Origin: Bryopsis sp. KO-2023
Taxonomy: Eukaryota > Chlorophyta > Ulvophyceae > Bryopsidales > Bryopsidaceae
DNA length: 64,000 nucleotides
Reading direction: 5' to 3'
Assembly (NCBI GenBank): GCA_030272585.1
Contig: BSYQ01000003.1
Location: 4,526,001 to 4,590,000, forward strand
The position numbers were made by a program, and so were the translations under genes. Below the pieces are notes generated by a model that was given only the letters and a program-made list of their open reading frames with translations, did no database searches and was not told the origin of the DNA. Positions 37,801-50,376 of the stretch are shown here, one piece after another. The first letter of the stretch is position 1. The number at the start of each line of letters is the position of its first letter.

Positions 37801-40467
37801 TTTTTGCAGACGTTTTTTGGATTTTTTTGTTGGGGGTGTTTTTTCTTCTCGTTAAGAATATATATACATATACATATTTGAACGCAGATCTCGATTCTAC
37901 GGGGGTCTTCCTCGGAAAACGGATGGAAGTATCGACTACAGCAAAGATTTCTTTGGCAAGCCAGCGTATTTGACGGTGTCGGGCCAGCTAAATGGAGAAT
38001 ACCTATCGTGTGCTTTGGGTAATGTTTACACCTTCGGACCGACTTTTCGAGCGGAAGACTCCCACACCAGTCGGCATTTGGCGGAATTCTGGATGATAGA
38101 ACCTGAAATGGCGTTTTGCACTTTGGAAGATGAAATGACGTGAGTATAGCAAATGAACATTCTGTATTTTTTATTTTTTTTGGGAAGGAGGGGGAGAGGG
38201 AAAAAAAAAACACACTGAAGTTGTGCAGTCTGCTGTTTTGGGGTTTTGTTTTCGACAAAATACATTTTTTCTGTAAATTTGCTCCAAGTCTCTGCCATAT
38301 GTTTTGACGGAAGAAAAAGGGTTGACGATAAGAAAAGGTGTCTACCTCTCTCTCCTTTTTTTTCTCCTTTTTTTCTTGCTATTTTTTTGGGGGGGGGGTT
38401 CCCTAGATGCTGTCAGTAAAGTCTCCTTCTGCTCTCTTAAAAGAAAACAAATACATATCGAGAACTTTTCTGGTTTTTTCCCCAGATGTGCAGAGGATTA
38501 TGTAAAGTTTTGTTGCAAGCATGTTTTGGAGAACTGCAAACAAGACATGGAATTCGTTAACAAATTTATCGACAAGGGTGCCATTGCCAGACTGGAAAAA
38601 ACTGTGGCATCACCTTTCAAGAGAGTTTCCTACACGGAAGCCGTAGACATCTTGATCGATGCGATCAAAACCAAAAAGAATAAATTTGAGAAGAAAAATA
38701 GAGAGGTATGAGTTCACTCGAAAAAAAAAAAAAGGGGGGGTGAAGGAAGTTTGCTTCGATCGATTGTTGGGAAGTCGTTCTGAAGTGCAATACAATGGAA
38801 TGAATTTGAATTATTTGAACAATATGTCAGTTTTTAGCATTGCTCTTCCCCTTTCCCCCTTTTGTTTTGTTTCTTTCTCAAAAAAAAGTAAAAATAACCG
38901 GCTTAAATAAATAAGCAAACAAATTTCGTAAAATCAAAAAATTAAGCGCCAAGAAAAAAACAACAAAAATCAATGGGGATGTGCGCTAAACATTCGATGT
39001 TTTTTTGAATCCTTGTTGTGCTACTTGTGAAGAATTTTAAAATGGATTTTTTCTTTTTTTTTGCAAAGGTTAAATGGGGAGATGATTTGGCTAGCGAACA
39101 CGAGCGATATCTGACAGAAGAGGTTTTCCAAGTACCAACGATCGTCTACGACTACCCAAAGGAAATCAAAGCATTCTACATGAAAGTACGAACATACGTA
39201 CATATGTTTTTTTAAACGAACAATTTTCTTTTTCTTTTTTCGCTTTTCTTTCGATTATTTTCTTTTTCCAAGGTACCCACCCCTTCAAAATCAAACGAAA
39301 GGGGGGGGGGAGGTGGAGTGCAACGATGTGCTAGCTGGATCGTTGAAAGGATATATTATGCTTTCAAAACGAGGAATCGTGCATTTTGCCAAACAAGTCG
39401 CTATGGTGGATGGCTTTTTTCTTATTTTTGATTCAAGTTGTGGGAAATTACATTTTGTTTTGATTTGTCTCTTTTGTTTTTTGTTTGTTTTTTCCTTAAA
39501 GCTGAATCCTGATGGAAAGACCGTTGCTGCTATGGATGTGTTGGTGCCGGGGGTTGGAGAATTGATCGGTGGATCTGCTCGTGAGGATGACTACGAGGTG
39601 AGTTTGAAGCTTCCGATATTTTTTCTTACAAAATAAGAAATGGAGAGTCCCTCCAATACCGTAGATGAATGAACAATCGTTTGAAAATTGCATCGGTACT
39701 AATGTAATTGGCTGTAGTTTCGTTCATATTTGTATTTTTTTTCTTCTTCTTTTCTTTGAGTACACCCTTCATCGTATTTAGTGTAGCCTACACTATTTCC
39801 GTGTAATCTACACTTCTAGTTAACGTTTCGGTTTTCCATGAATTAGTGTGGCCTGCACTATTACTGAGGTAACACTATTAAAAGACCCACGCTAAATACG
39901 ATTGAGGGTGTAGTTGCAAAATCGTCCATTTCAAGAACCCTGCACACTCCCCAACAGTACTTTCAGGAAAGGAGTTTTTCCAAATAGTGTGCTTGATTTT
40001 ATGCAGACGCTGAAGGCAAGAATACAGGAATCTGGAATGCCGATCGAGCCATACGAAGGATACCTGGATCTCCGGAAATTCGGTAAGAGGTGTTTTCTCT
40101 GTACGAAAAGCTGAAAAGCTTTTCATTCCATTGTCCGGGGCATTACTAATTTCCAGACGACCCAACATTAACATTTGACCTGTCTGGTTTGAGAAGTTGG
40201 TTTGGCAGCAACAATAAACAAAATGTACATATTCAAACGCAATGCATCAAGGCTGAAAGTTGTGCAACGAAGTGAAAAAGATCGATTGTCAAGAGTCGTT
40301 TCTGAAATCGTGTGCTGTGTTTGGCAATCTGATGCCACATCACAGGCAGCGTTCCGCATGCTGGGTTCGGCCTGGGTTTCGAGCGGCTAATTCTGTTTAC
40401 CACCGGCATTTCGAACATCAGAGATGTCATTCCTTTCCCCAGATACCCAGGAAACGCGGCCTACTAG
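34900..40467 (+). CDS. Asparaginyl-tRNA synthetase (class II, plant/organelle-type insertion)
   Basis: Exons: 34900-34923, 35081-35130, 35204-35303, 35409-35475, 35622-35668, 35937-36047, 36486-36602, 36904-37293, 37570-37673, 37888-38139, 38486-38705, 39069-39185, 39502-39597, 40007-40082 and 40346-40467, all phase-consistent, giving 630 aa. An OB-fold anticodon domain ([22 protein letters not shown]) precedes the class II core: motif 1 region, motif 2 [19 protein letters not shown] and motif 3 GFGLGFERL (597-605). [27 protein letters not shown] and IRDVIPFPR are diagnostic for AsnRS. A roughly 90-residue charged insertion before [12 protein letters not shown] resembles that of plant and bacterial-type AsnRS. 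The first two exons and the 47-nt exon are the least certain. The ATG at 35256 would give a 588-aa form lacking the basic leader. It charges tRNA-Asn in cytosol and/or organelles. Confidence 0.9.
39761..39912. mobile_element. Miniature inverted-repeat element (TA-flanked) in an AsnRS intron
   Basis: The left end TACACCCTTCATCGTATTTA and the reverse complement of the right end, TACACCCTCAATCGTATTTA, match at 18 of 20 positions, and similarity continues a few bases further. A TA dinucleotide bounds both ends, consistent with a TA target duplication. The 150-bp interior repeats GTGTAGCCTACAC-like palindromes. It lies wholly inside the intron 39598-40006 and has no coding capacity. Confidence 0.7.
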
Positions 40468-41045
40468 GTTTCATTTTGCTTTTCAAAATGTTTCGCTTCT
40501 CAAGAGAGAGGAGATTGAAAAAAAAGGTGCAAAATGAGGTCTTGGCTTGGAAGTGGGGGCCGTCTGATGCAATATGTGGGAGAATTGATAGGTCGAGGAA
40601 CGTAATTATGTATGTTTGCAGAAAAAGAGGGGGTGGGTAGATGGTTTGGTGGGGTGACCAGGGGTGGTTGCATGACTTTCAATAGAATAGAATTTTATTG
40701 ATCAAGAGGGATTGGGTTTGGGTTTGGGTTCTTTGGGCAGACGCTGTGTAAGCAATCCACGTTTTAATCCAGAACGAAAAGCCTTTACAGGCGAGGCTGA
40801 AAAAGTAAGTCCAGTGTCCCGAAGAAACCAACCAAACATCAGAATTTTTTTTCAGAACCTCAATTTTGAGAAAAGAAACTCTCCTCCAGTCACGTTTCAG
40901 CCAAAAACACTGGAGGCCCCCTCAAAAGCTTCTATATTACACCCCAAATCAACCTAGCTCCCCCCCCAAACGAACGGACAAATCGCATGTAATGTAAGCC
41001 TCCCTCTGATTAAGAAGAAGAGCGTTGTTTCAGCTCGATAAAAAT
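40468..41045. other. Convergent 3' region between AsnRS and TLC gene
   Basis: Contains three TTTGGG-like units near 40710-40728 and no recognisable exon. Both neighbouring genes end here. Confidence 0.3.
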
Positions 41046-42616
41046 TTATTGTTGTTTTTGATGCGAAGGGGTTCCTTGTTTTTTCGCAAACAAGAGTCCC
41101 ACGGCTTTTCTGATCATCAGGGAAAACCAGTAGGTGTTCAAAAGGGAAAGACAGATGTTCGCTGCAAGATAAATCCAGATGATGGTCGGAGAGGTCCCGT
41201 TCGGACTGGGCCGTTTGAGCTCCCCCATCGTGTCGCCCCATACCATGAATGACATATCTGGAATGCAGTCAGCCAAAAAACAACACTGATCAGGGTTCAG
41301 GGTTTTGAGATATCGTTCACCACAGATTTGGGAATTAAGAAACCCATTCTGATCATGAAAGAGGACCTGACTATGTCGTCGACCTAGCCATGCTTTTCAA
41401 AGATGCTTGAAAACGAAAACTGCACAACTGCAAATTCAAATTGGAAACTGTGGCTGCTTCCCATCACCAAGATCATGAATTTATTGCTTTTTTTTATAGA
41501 GTAATTGAGACAAAAGGCATATGCAAAGCGGAGGGAGACTTACAATTGCCAAAAAGTACCCGGACGCCGAAGAATGCGACGATCATGCTGACACCGTTGA
41601 TGATGTACATTTTGGAATTCTCCTTTCCCATTTTCAAAAGCACCCATCGCATGTGAACAAAAAAGGTGCTGATTTCCCACATGATAAATGCTGCACCTGT
41701 GTCCCCCCCCCCAAAAAAAAACACAAACGAAGTCAATACACGTGCCATGTTCGATCCCTGCATGTCAGACTTCTCGAAAATGAATGCACCCTGCGTAGAT
41801 TTGACAAGCAGCAGAAAAAATTCTTTCGAAAAATGCCTACCTCTAAACACCACCTATACTCCACAATTCCATTTCTTAAATCACGAAAGACTCACCTCAC
41901 TTCTGCCGTCTTTCCGTGTTCACCTTTTCCCATTAAACACGTAACAGAAATGGCTGAGGTCTGCCCGGTTCTTACCATAGAAATGCATGAAGCCAGTGAA
42001 AGATCCATGAGCGTACAGCGTGAATGCAAAAGCTGCATGCACGAAGAACAGAGGTCCCTCGTGGTGCTGCCCCATGCAAATGAAAAGATCCACCAAAAAG
42101 TAGCCAGCCGTGATGCAGCAAAACAGACGGGATGTCTGCGTGGCTCCGTACATCCGATCGCCTGACACCTTGGGATCCCGCATCACTAAAAACGCAAACG
42201 GCACCTAGCCAACACAAAAAACCTTGGAAAAGGGTTTGCAGATGAGTGTCTTGTCGGAGGGATTTCTGTGGAAATTGAGTGGAAAAATGTTTCACAACTT
42301 GTACAAAAAGAATGATTTGTGCGCAGAGAAAATAAATAACTTGAATTTTATTTGAATTTTTTTGAATTTTATTGTCTACCTGAATGATATTGTGCAGGGT
42401 CCCCATTACTCGATTGGCCATCCGGACGGCAATATCATCAAGGTCTTCCTTGCTCAGTTTGCTGTTCGACTCAAACAGTTGCAAAGAAAGCCTCCTGAAA
42501 GGCCCCCACTGACATGCATAAAAGACAATTCCAAAAAACACACCTGCGGAAAAAGTAAAAGCACACATGCCCTCAGCACAAACAAGTTGAGGTGGGGATT
42601 TGAATCGATCTAGCAT
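41046..42616 (-). CDS. TLC-domain (TRAM/LAG1/CLN8) multipass membrane protein
   Basis: Four minus-strand exons join in phase: 42380-42616 (start), 41976-42204, 41544-41696 and 41046-41257 (stop), giving 276 aa. The ATG at 42616 is the first in an open frame bounded upstream by a stop. About six hydrophobic segments are present. Diagnostic TLC features are the stretch with GYFLVDLFICMGQHHEGP, which carries the conserved D-L and His-His, and the later WEISTFFVHMRWVL and GVSMIVAFFGVRVLF blocks. The pattern is closest to the TLCD/TMEM56-like branch rather than ceramide synthases. Family members sit in the endoplasmic reticulum or plasma membrane and act in lipid handling; a specific activity is not predictable. 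The C-terminus is polar (KKQGTPSHQKQQ). An upstream exon spliced into this frame at the CAG near 42545 is an alternative start. Confidence 0.8.
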
Positions 42617-44093
42617 GTGATCCAAATGCTGCGTTTCAATTTTCGACCCACTACCAGACAGACTCCCCGCTCAAACTGCAGTTCATTTGATTTTGCTTTT
42701 TGCAATTTGGCACGCTGAGAGGACACCCTCTCGATGTGTTGAAAGGTGGTCTTTTTCGGAACGTGAAAATTCTGGTTGGATGGTTTGCATCGGGTTTTCT
42801 GAACCCAACAAAAGCGAGCAAAACTCCACCCCCAGAGATGTATCGATTCAGTGACTAAACATGCTTCTGTGTTGAATTTTAAATTTTTGCACACACGGGG
42901 GGTCCCCAATTGAAAACAAATCGAAGAAATCCTTTGGACGCATGCATGCCAAAAAATTTTCCACAGAAAATCGGCAATCGACTGGGCACAAAATCGGCGA
43001 TCGACTGGACGAGGCCGCACCCGCTAGACATATTGTCCCAGACACCTCGAAGAGGTCTTCCTCCATTTCGCGATCGGGAACCAAAATCCTTTGACGATAC
43101 GACTTCCACGATCAAAACAGAATTGGGTCGGAGTGTGTTTTTGCCCGGTTTTGTGTGTGTGTTTCGAATGCTGTCCGCCGTTGCCACAAACGCGATTGGA
43201 CTGAAGGCAGCCCCCTCGCTACGCCCGTCCTCCGTTTGCCCCCAAACGATCGGGGAATCTTTTTTGAGCAGATCCGTAAGTCATATCAAACTTGAGAGGA
43301 TATGCGAGGTAGGCTGGATGCTCAGGATTCGCTTCGACGGTTTGGGGGTGGTGTGTGGACCCTGTTCGGGAGGGGGGGGGCGGGCTACCTCTGGAGGGAC
43401 CCCTTATTGCTGTTTCGTAACTGTTGGCATTGGTAGTGGTGAATCCTGTTTCCTGAAGTCGAAACAGTTGGGGTTGAGGGTATTTGGGGGTGTTTTCTTG
43501 CTTCTGTTTCACCTCATAGCGACAAAGCGCTGCGCCGTCCTCTCCTCCTTTCATTTGGCTTTTGTTACGTAAACTTTTTGGGAAATCCATGAAAATATAT
43601 TCTTAATAATCCCTTCATTGGGCGAAGGCTGCAGACTTATGGTACTGGGGGTTGCGAGTTGAAGCAAAGGAAAGGAGAGGACAAGAACCGGGCAACACAA
43701 TATCAAATTGAAACGCACATCCCCCACATGCATTTTCAGAGTTTGGAAAGGTTTTCCGAGTACTTGGTGCAAATACCACCTTTGTTGTTTGGAAAGGAAT
43801 GGGGGGGGGGGGTATTTCTTTTTCTCGACAAGTTTTTCTGGCCATCGATTCTACCACACAAGCCCTCACCAACACAGAATCGTTTGTGAAACAACATGCA
43901 AGGAAACACATTTGGATTCTCAAGTACTGGACGCGCCTGTGTCAACCAGAGACGTTGCGCAGTGATTCAAGCATCCATCAGCAATCCCATCTGACTAAAA
44001 ACTGTGCAAATTTGCATCCACCGTCGCGCATCGCTCGCATGCCCACGCCCTTCGTCGAGAGATTCTTCGACGGCGGTCGAGCGACGCATCGAA
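42617..44093. other. Divergent region between TLC and ACR genes
   Basis: About 1.5 kb. It contains the possible first exon at 43168-43275 and G-runs at 43369-43378 and 43801-43812. Promoters of both neighbours must lie here. Confidence 0.3.
43168..43275 (+). CDS. Possible orphan first exon with targeting-like peptide
   Basis: The ATG at 43168 opens 36 codons ending exactly at a strong donor, GTAAGT (43276). The peptide starts MLSAVATNAIGLKAAPSLRP and is rich in Ala, Ser and Leu with no acids for the first 28 residues, as in plastid or mitochondrial targeting sequences. No partner exon was found with certainty. It may be an alternative 5' exon of the ACR gene, which begins 820 bp downstream, or chance. 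Confidence 0.25.
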
Positions 44094-47000
44094 ATGAATC
44101 GAACGGCGAGCGTTCAGACCTTCGAGGAGTTTCGCGAGAAAGAATCGAGAAATTCTTTGGCCACGGCGGTGACTGAGGAAGGTTCGCTGTTGGAGTACGA
44201 AACTCTCGTGTTGCGAGTGAATCCCCCCAATGTGGAAATCGACAATCAAAGCCACGAAAGCGAAACCATCATTACGGTGGATAGCGCGAACAGACCGGGG
44301 ACCTTGGTGGAGGTAGGGGATTCTGCATGTCAGCCAGGAGCATGATTTTTGATTCAGTCAGAAACCGTCATGTCAAAATTTCCTTTTTATCTTTATTGGC
44401 TTTTTAAAAAAAAGCCATTTCATTTAATGAGTGATTTGGTTACCCATAAATGTCAGGGGAGAATGTCCATCCGTATCAAGATTTTTCGATCCTTTGTTTT
44501 TTTGCATTAGGTGGTCCAGTGCTTGACGGAGAATAACTTGGTGGTGAAAGGGGCTGAAATATCATCTGATGGTGGTTGGTTTGTCGATGGTGAGTTGGCT
44601 GCGCATCCATTGCTGTTTCGTTGAAACGGCCAGCACAGGTGTCCGTTTCAACCCATGAACTACTTTGCAGTTTTTGTTTTCCCGGTAATGCCTGGATCCA
44701 TACATTTTCTCACTGGCCGTCCATGTATTCAACAATCTATTCTGGGCAGACATGGCTGCTGTCACCAGCAATGAATATCGTGACAGAACGAAAAGCCATG
44801 CAAGGAAGTTCTGGGTTCAGGATGTTGTTTTCCAAGGGAGATGCTGGATTTTTTTTTTCACTGCAACTGCTTTAATGCACTTCCCCACTGGTACTAGGAT
44901 TTTTCACTTGCTTTTGCTGTTGGGTTGTCCAGTGTTCAACGTCACTGAGCTGAGCGGGTCTAAAGTTACGGATTCAAGGAAACTGGCGGTCATCCGGAAG
45001 GTGTGGGAAGACTTGCTGTCTTTTTGATATTCCTGTGAGCAAATTTCGTTTCAATGGGGTCGGTTTGAGAGTTGAAGATTCATGCACTATGATTTTTGGA
45101 CACATGGGAAGTTGAAATTCATTGATGCCTGGATTGATATGTGGTGTTTGTCGGATCGACCAAAGAATGATCTTAATGATTGGCTGATATGCAACTGAAG
45201 TTTAGTGAGTTTGCAACGCAGGTTCTTGATATCGAATACGATTGTGAAAAAAAAGCTCAGAGTGGAACGCCGAACGATGGTGGGTTTTGTCGATAGATAT
45301 CCATATGTACGTACATATTCATATGCCTGTTTTTTTCTACAGATTGTTTTCTTTTCTTTCTGGGAGGAAATCAACCCCCCCGGGAGATTTGTTTCAAGCA
45401 TCAGCGTAGAATGCTGGAGCGGAAACTCTCTTGAATTCTGATCATATGTTTGTTTTGGTCCAGAAGAGAGTGGATTGAAATGTACGGTGTTCGAATTGGC
45501 GGGCAAGGATCGTCTGGGACTCCTCCATGCAGCCACTGATCTTTTGACAAGTCACGGGCTGGATGTTCGATCGTTGGCGGTACGGACCTTGCCGACCTTG
45601 CTTGCTTTTTCTTCATTTTTTTCATTCGAAAAGAGGCTGAAGGAAAAAAAAGGGGTTAAAAAAGACGAACGATTTATGCTGCTGTGTAGGCCTGGACACA
45701 GCGTGGTCGAGGGGCCATCGTGATATTCGCTCTGGAAAAAGGAAAACCCATTCAAGATACGCTGAAAACGGAAAAGCTCAGGCGGCAGCTGGACGAACTG
45801 CTCAATGAAAAAGGAATAGTCAACATCAAAACGGTGAGGATCGATGGATGCAAGCCAATGCAAATAAATGGACAAATCAAACCCGTTTTTTTTTTTTTCA
45901 AAGTCTCTGCACCATTTTTGTCAAGCATGATATGCGTGCCACCCCTTGAAAAAAAAACAGAAAAAAAGTTTCCATCGAGGTTTACTTTTCACACAAAAGA
46001 AATATAACATCACTCTTTTTTTTCCTTCAGGTAACTGGACTGCCTCACCATGAGCGTCGTTTACATGCACTGTTGCTGCAAGAGGTTGAACGAAATTGGA
46101 ACGAATCTCAGAGGGAAAAGGGGTCCAGCAGATTCACCGCATTGCCGATTTCCTCCCCATCCCATCCGCCAAGATATTCCTCTATGGAGCCCCCGGAGGT
46201 ACGTGTACATTACTGCTGCGGACAATAGGAGGATATCTATATATAGAAATATGAAAAAAACGACTGGAAACTTGTGACATCAGTTGGGACTCCCAAGAAA
46301 AACGATGCATAAGTGTTGTGTAGTGTGTCTTTTTTTGGGGGGAGGGGGGGGGGGGAGTTGATTGATGTTGATTGTTTTTCTTTTCTCTGTTATTTTTTTG
46401 GGAAACAAAAAGCAGGTGACCATCAATTACTGGCCGAGACTGAATTACTGGCGAGTAACAATACTGTGCAAAGATCGTCCAAAGCTGTTTTTCGACACCC
46501 TGTGCACACTGTCGGACATGAATTATGACGTTTACCATGCCTCCGTGTGCGATGCCAAAATCAAACGAGCTTTCCAGGACTTTTATGTCAGACCCCGGTT
46601 TGGGGACGTGGCGTTCAACAAGGAAAAAGCTGCGAAACTGGAGTTCATGCTGCATGCTTCCATCAACCGGCGATTTCCGGGGGGGCTGAAAGTCCATGTT
46701 TTGACCATGGATCAAATCGGGTTGTTGGCCAAGCTGACGAAGATATTCAGAGAGGCGGACATGTCTGTGACAAGGTGCGAACTGCATCCAGCAGGGCCAC
46801 TTTTTTTTGTCCCTCAAAAGGAATTCTGTTCGTTTTCCTTGCTTGTTTTCAAATTCTGTGATTCGTGGGTTCCTCCACATTGTCTTTCGTTCGCATTTTT
46901 TGTTAATATTTTTTGCGAATTTTTCATTTGGGTGCCCGCTTGTTCAATTGAGCCCTCATCACTGAAAGACCCCCCCTCTCCAAATAATGAAACAATGGAA

Positions 47001-47347
47001 AGCGTCAAAATGTGAGCATCAACCTACGATAAAGATAAGACATTGTGTTAAATTGCAGGGCAAAGGTGAGAACTCTGTCGAACGAGAGAGGTATGCCCAC
47101 CAACCACGCGATTCACACATTCTACTTGGTGGATACGAACGGAGGGAAAACGATCCCGACCAGGGCTGACCACATCTGCAAGGAAGCCGGCGGAGTTCGT
47201 CACGATGCACTCACAGAAGACAAATTGCCTCAAGGTATACTGAACCCGAAAACCGACAATCAGTTCTATTTTTCGATTCCTCCGCAAGACACCATCATGG
47301 CCAGGTTTCCTGTGGGAAGTCCCTTGAGCTCTGCAGGCTCAATGTAA
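44094..47347 (+). CDS. ACT-domain repeat (ACR-type) protein
   Basis: Nine exons join in phase: 44094-44312, 44511-44589, 44933-45000, 45222-45279, 45464-45579, 45690-45833, 46031-46198, 46416-46774 and 47059-47347, giving 499 aa. The protein consists of ACT-like modules. Module one starts near residue 57 (ETIITVDSANRPGTLVEVVQCL, then ISSDGGWFVDVFNVTE). Module two starts near 146 (CTVFELAGKDRLGLLHAATDLL). Module three starts near 293 (VTILCKDRPKLFFDTLCTLSD). Module four starts near 378 (VHVLTMDQIGLLAKLTKIF). The layout (F/W-V-D-V-F-x-V, D-R-x-G-L-L) is that of plant ACR proteins, which relate to the ACT part of bacterial GlnD and are thought to sense amino acids. No catalytic domain is fused. 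An unusual Ser/Pro-rich linker (PISSPSHPPRYSSMEPPE) lies between modules two and three. Confidence 0.88.
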
Positions 47348-48197
47348 AAAGACAAAAACAAAAAAGAGTGAGAGGAAAGGGGGAGAGTAGAGGGTAGCAA
47401 AAAAATCTGTACAGCAAAGAAAAACCACCGAACGTGTCGGTTCAGTGGTAACCATTAGCAAGGGAGTTTATGAGGTTTTCCTCATTGTGAGTATTTTTTT
47501 TTTAATTATTCTGGTGGGTATGCTTTGTGTATCTTGTACCCACCCAGAGCTTTGATTTTTTTATTTTTATTTTTTTGGGGGAAAATAAGGTTGTTTTGCA
47601 TAGTGGGGTATGCATGACGGAGCAGGGGTGGGGGAGAGAATGAGAGGGTTGTTTTAATCTTCCTTTTCCAGCAGCGATGTGGTTTCGAGTTGCACCACCA
47701 ATGACTAAAATTCTAGGTCTGACTGAGCAACACCAAGGAGGTGGTGATTTTCCTTAGGCATGATTTGTCTCACCATCACTGGCTGATGAATATTTTGATC
47801 AGATATTTTTAAAAATCTCCTCATTACCAGCCACACATTGTCGAACTCGCCCCCCGCCCCCACACAGAAACCCGTCACAAACACGCCAGATTGTCGAAGA
47901 AAGGCTGGGCTGACGTGGCGCTGTTTGGGACGTATGCTTTTCCATCACCTAGTTATTACTTGAACATTTCGCCTACCAAACCCAGGGCTTGGCTCGGCTC
48001 GTTTCGAACAGAGGAGGGGTGGCGTTTTTCTCTCTGCGTTCGTTAACCGATAGGTAAAAAGAAAACACATATCTGGTGGCAAGCTTCCCCCTCACGTGGT
48101 GGAAAAAGTTATTACCGAAAACTAGATACTTACGTACAAGACGAGGAAAACAAGCCAAAAGTGGAGGGGAACCGCAGCGGGGAACACTCGACCAAAG
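47348..48197. other. Intergenic region between ACR and GTGVFIP/LPEEWLY genes
   Basis: 3' flank of the ACR gene and 5' flank of the next plus-strand gene. T and G homopolymers are frequent; no exon was recognised. Confidence 0.3.
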
Positions 48198-50376
48198 ATG
48201 ATACGCACCAAGGGAAAAACGATGTCGTTCGATTTGGACAACGCGAAGCACTTTCACAGCTTCTCTCTGTCGGAGGACGGAACTTTTTCCACGGGAATAT
48301 CTGGCGAGACGCCCAGGTCCAGCATATCCGCGGGTTTGGACAGTTCTGCGTTCGGCAGCGGCAGCTCGGTTTTGTCGCAATGGGAGCCCCCGACGGAAGC
48401 GGAGCTGGCCAACCTCTACCCCGATAAGGCCGCCCTGTCGCAGCTTTTGGAGGAGTCTGCTAACTGCGAAGGAAACCTGGTACGTTTATGTGACGACGCG
48501 CAAGCTGCCAGTCCGTGGGATGATACTCGCGTCGTGAATAATCGCTTCGACGACCCGTCCAGTTGTCCGCAAGAGTCTCCGATGTTTCGCGGCGATATTG
48601 GAAGTCGAGCGATTTTCTGGGGGTCGAAACCCAGACGTTTGAAAAGTTTCTGTCGGTCGGGAGCAGCGAGCGACGCAGTCGGCCTTGTCTGCTGCCGAGA
48701 ACCCCCATCCTCGTCGTGCTAAACGAGTATTTATGGCACCGGGAGGTTCGTAACTGTTACGGGTGGGTTATTTTACGCATTGTGCTTGGTGTGTGGTTAG
48801 GAGGAGTTGGAGGCAGTCATCAGCAAGCTCCAGGCGATTTACCTCTACAGACAGGCGAGTCGTCTTGAAATTCTCGAGAATGTTTTCGAAACGACCGTCC
48901 CAAGCCCTACTCCGTGTCTTCCTTTTCTGTGCACACCAGCAATTTCCTTCCGCGTTTTGCAATTTCCCTCCCCCAAAAAAAACGCACGTACCCTCGACAA
49001 TTAGCGTAACTCATCAGAATCTTTCCTCCTTTTTTGTTGCAGGGTCTCAAGGCGCTTGCTGAAGAGAGGCTGGGAGCTGCGTTGGGGGGCAACGGTGGGA
49101 GCTCGACCCCTGCCAGTGGTGCATGCTTGTCATCAAGCTTTGGAGGAGAGGGCAGCGGGGATTTCAGGTCTTTGTTGATGAACAGCTCCCAGAAAGGCTC
49201 CCCTGCTCCGGTTTCTTCCTACCGGGCTGACCCCCCTCCCACTGCTTTTCCGGGGTCGACCAACTCCATCTGGAGAATGAATTCTGCTCCTGTTAGCCCC
49301 CAACTCACCCACACTGTTACGCCACAACAAAGTACCCAGCCCCCCCCTGCGGCGCAATATCCAGGGGTGGTGTCCACTCAAGACCTTGCTGCTTTGGCCC
49401 GTCTGCAGTATCAGCTGTATCAAGATACGCTCAGGAGGTATAAGAAGAGGTGAGGGTCTGGATGGGATCCCCAGATTTTCTTACATTTCCCTTTTCAAAA
49501 TAATTTGCGTTGATAAAAATATGGACCTGTCGGTGCATGCAGCAACTGTTTTGCCAAACGAAACTTGTTTGATGTGTGGAAAAACAGTTTTGGACCAAAA
49601 ACGAGTAAAGGGGAAATATCCTGCCGAAACAATGAAACCCATTTCTCAATTGTGTTTTTTTCAACCAATCACATTTTCGAGAATCTACAAAAATCCATGC
49701 TTTTCCGTTTCAACTCATAAACGTATTGGTTCTGCTCGCTTGGGTCACACTTTTTTTTTTTTTAAACCTTGTTTTTCTCCTTTTTGTTTTTTTAATAAAA
49801 TCAGTCGAAATGGCAGAGGTCAGCGTTACCAGCGTCGCAAGCCCAGGCGCAACAATAGTGCTCCTGTGATGCTGCGCGCTCCCCAATGGGCGGATTCGTC
49901 CTGGCATCCCATGACTGCCGTCTTGGCAAAGGGAGATGGTGCTGGAACTGGCACAGGGGTGTTCATCCCTGGGGCCAAAAGTGACAGGGACTGCGTGGGT
50001 CAACCCACCCAGAAATCGATGGACACGGGCATGTTACTGCAAGGTGGGAGATTCACTGCTGGGCAACCCGCTTTTGCTCTTTGTCTGAGGGGGGGGGGGG
50101 AAGAATAATTAGAATTAAAAAAAAATACAAACATGTATATATATGTATATACGTATGTATATATTGTTCAAGGCACAATATGTTGGAGAATGAGTTTTTG
50201 GCCATCTCTATATTTTCAAGGAAAATAGAAATCCTCAAAACTTCTGAAGTGAAATCTGTTCTACTCGTGTCATTTCCCACAAAAAGAATCGACTTTTTTA
50301 AATCTTTTTTTTTTTCTCTGCAGCACCTGGGAAAATGGCAACGCCAGCAGATCTACCAGAGGAGTGGTTGTATTAG
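48198..50376 (+). CDS. Plant-like protein with basic patch and C-terminal GTGVFIP...LPEEWLY motifs
   Basis: Five exons join in phase: 48198-48479, 48801-48854, 49043-49449, 49805-50043 and 50324-50376, giving 344 aa. The N-terminal third is Ser-rich and acidic. Exon 2 with the start of exon 3 forms a short helical, coiled-coil-like segment (EELEAVISKLQAIYLYRQGLKALAEERL). A low-complexity Gly/Ser/Pro/Gln region follows, then a Q-rich helix (ALARLQYQLYQDTLRRYKKR) and a very basic patch (GRGQRYQRRKPRRNN). The end carries GTGVFIPG and LPEEWLY, motifs I associate with land-plant proteins of unknown function. The basic patch suggests nucleic-acid binding or a nuclear signal. The donor of exon 2 appears to be GC (CAG then GCGAGT), the one non-GT donor in this window. 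The ATG at 48222 is an alternative start. Confidence 0.7.

Noticed and set aside
40710-40728. Telomere-like TTTGGG units
   Set aside because: Only about three units inside an ordinary intergenic region. This is too short to be an interstitial telomere tract.
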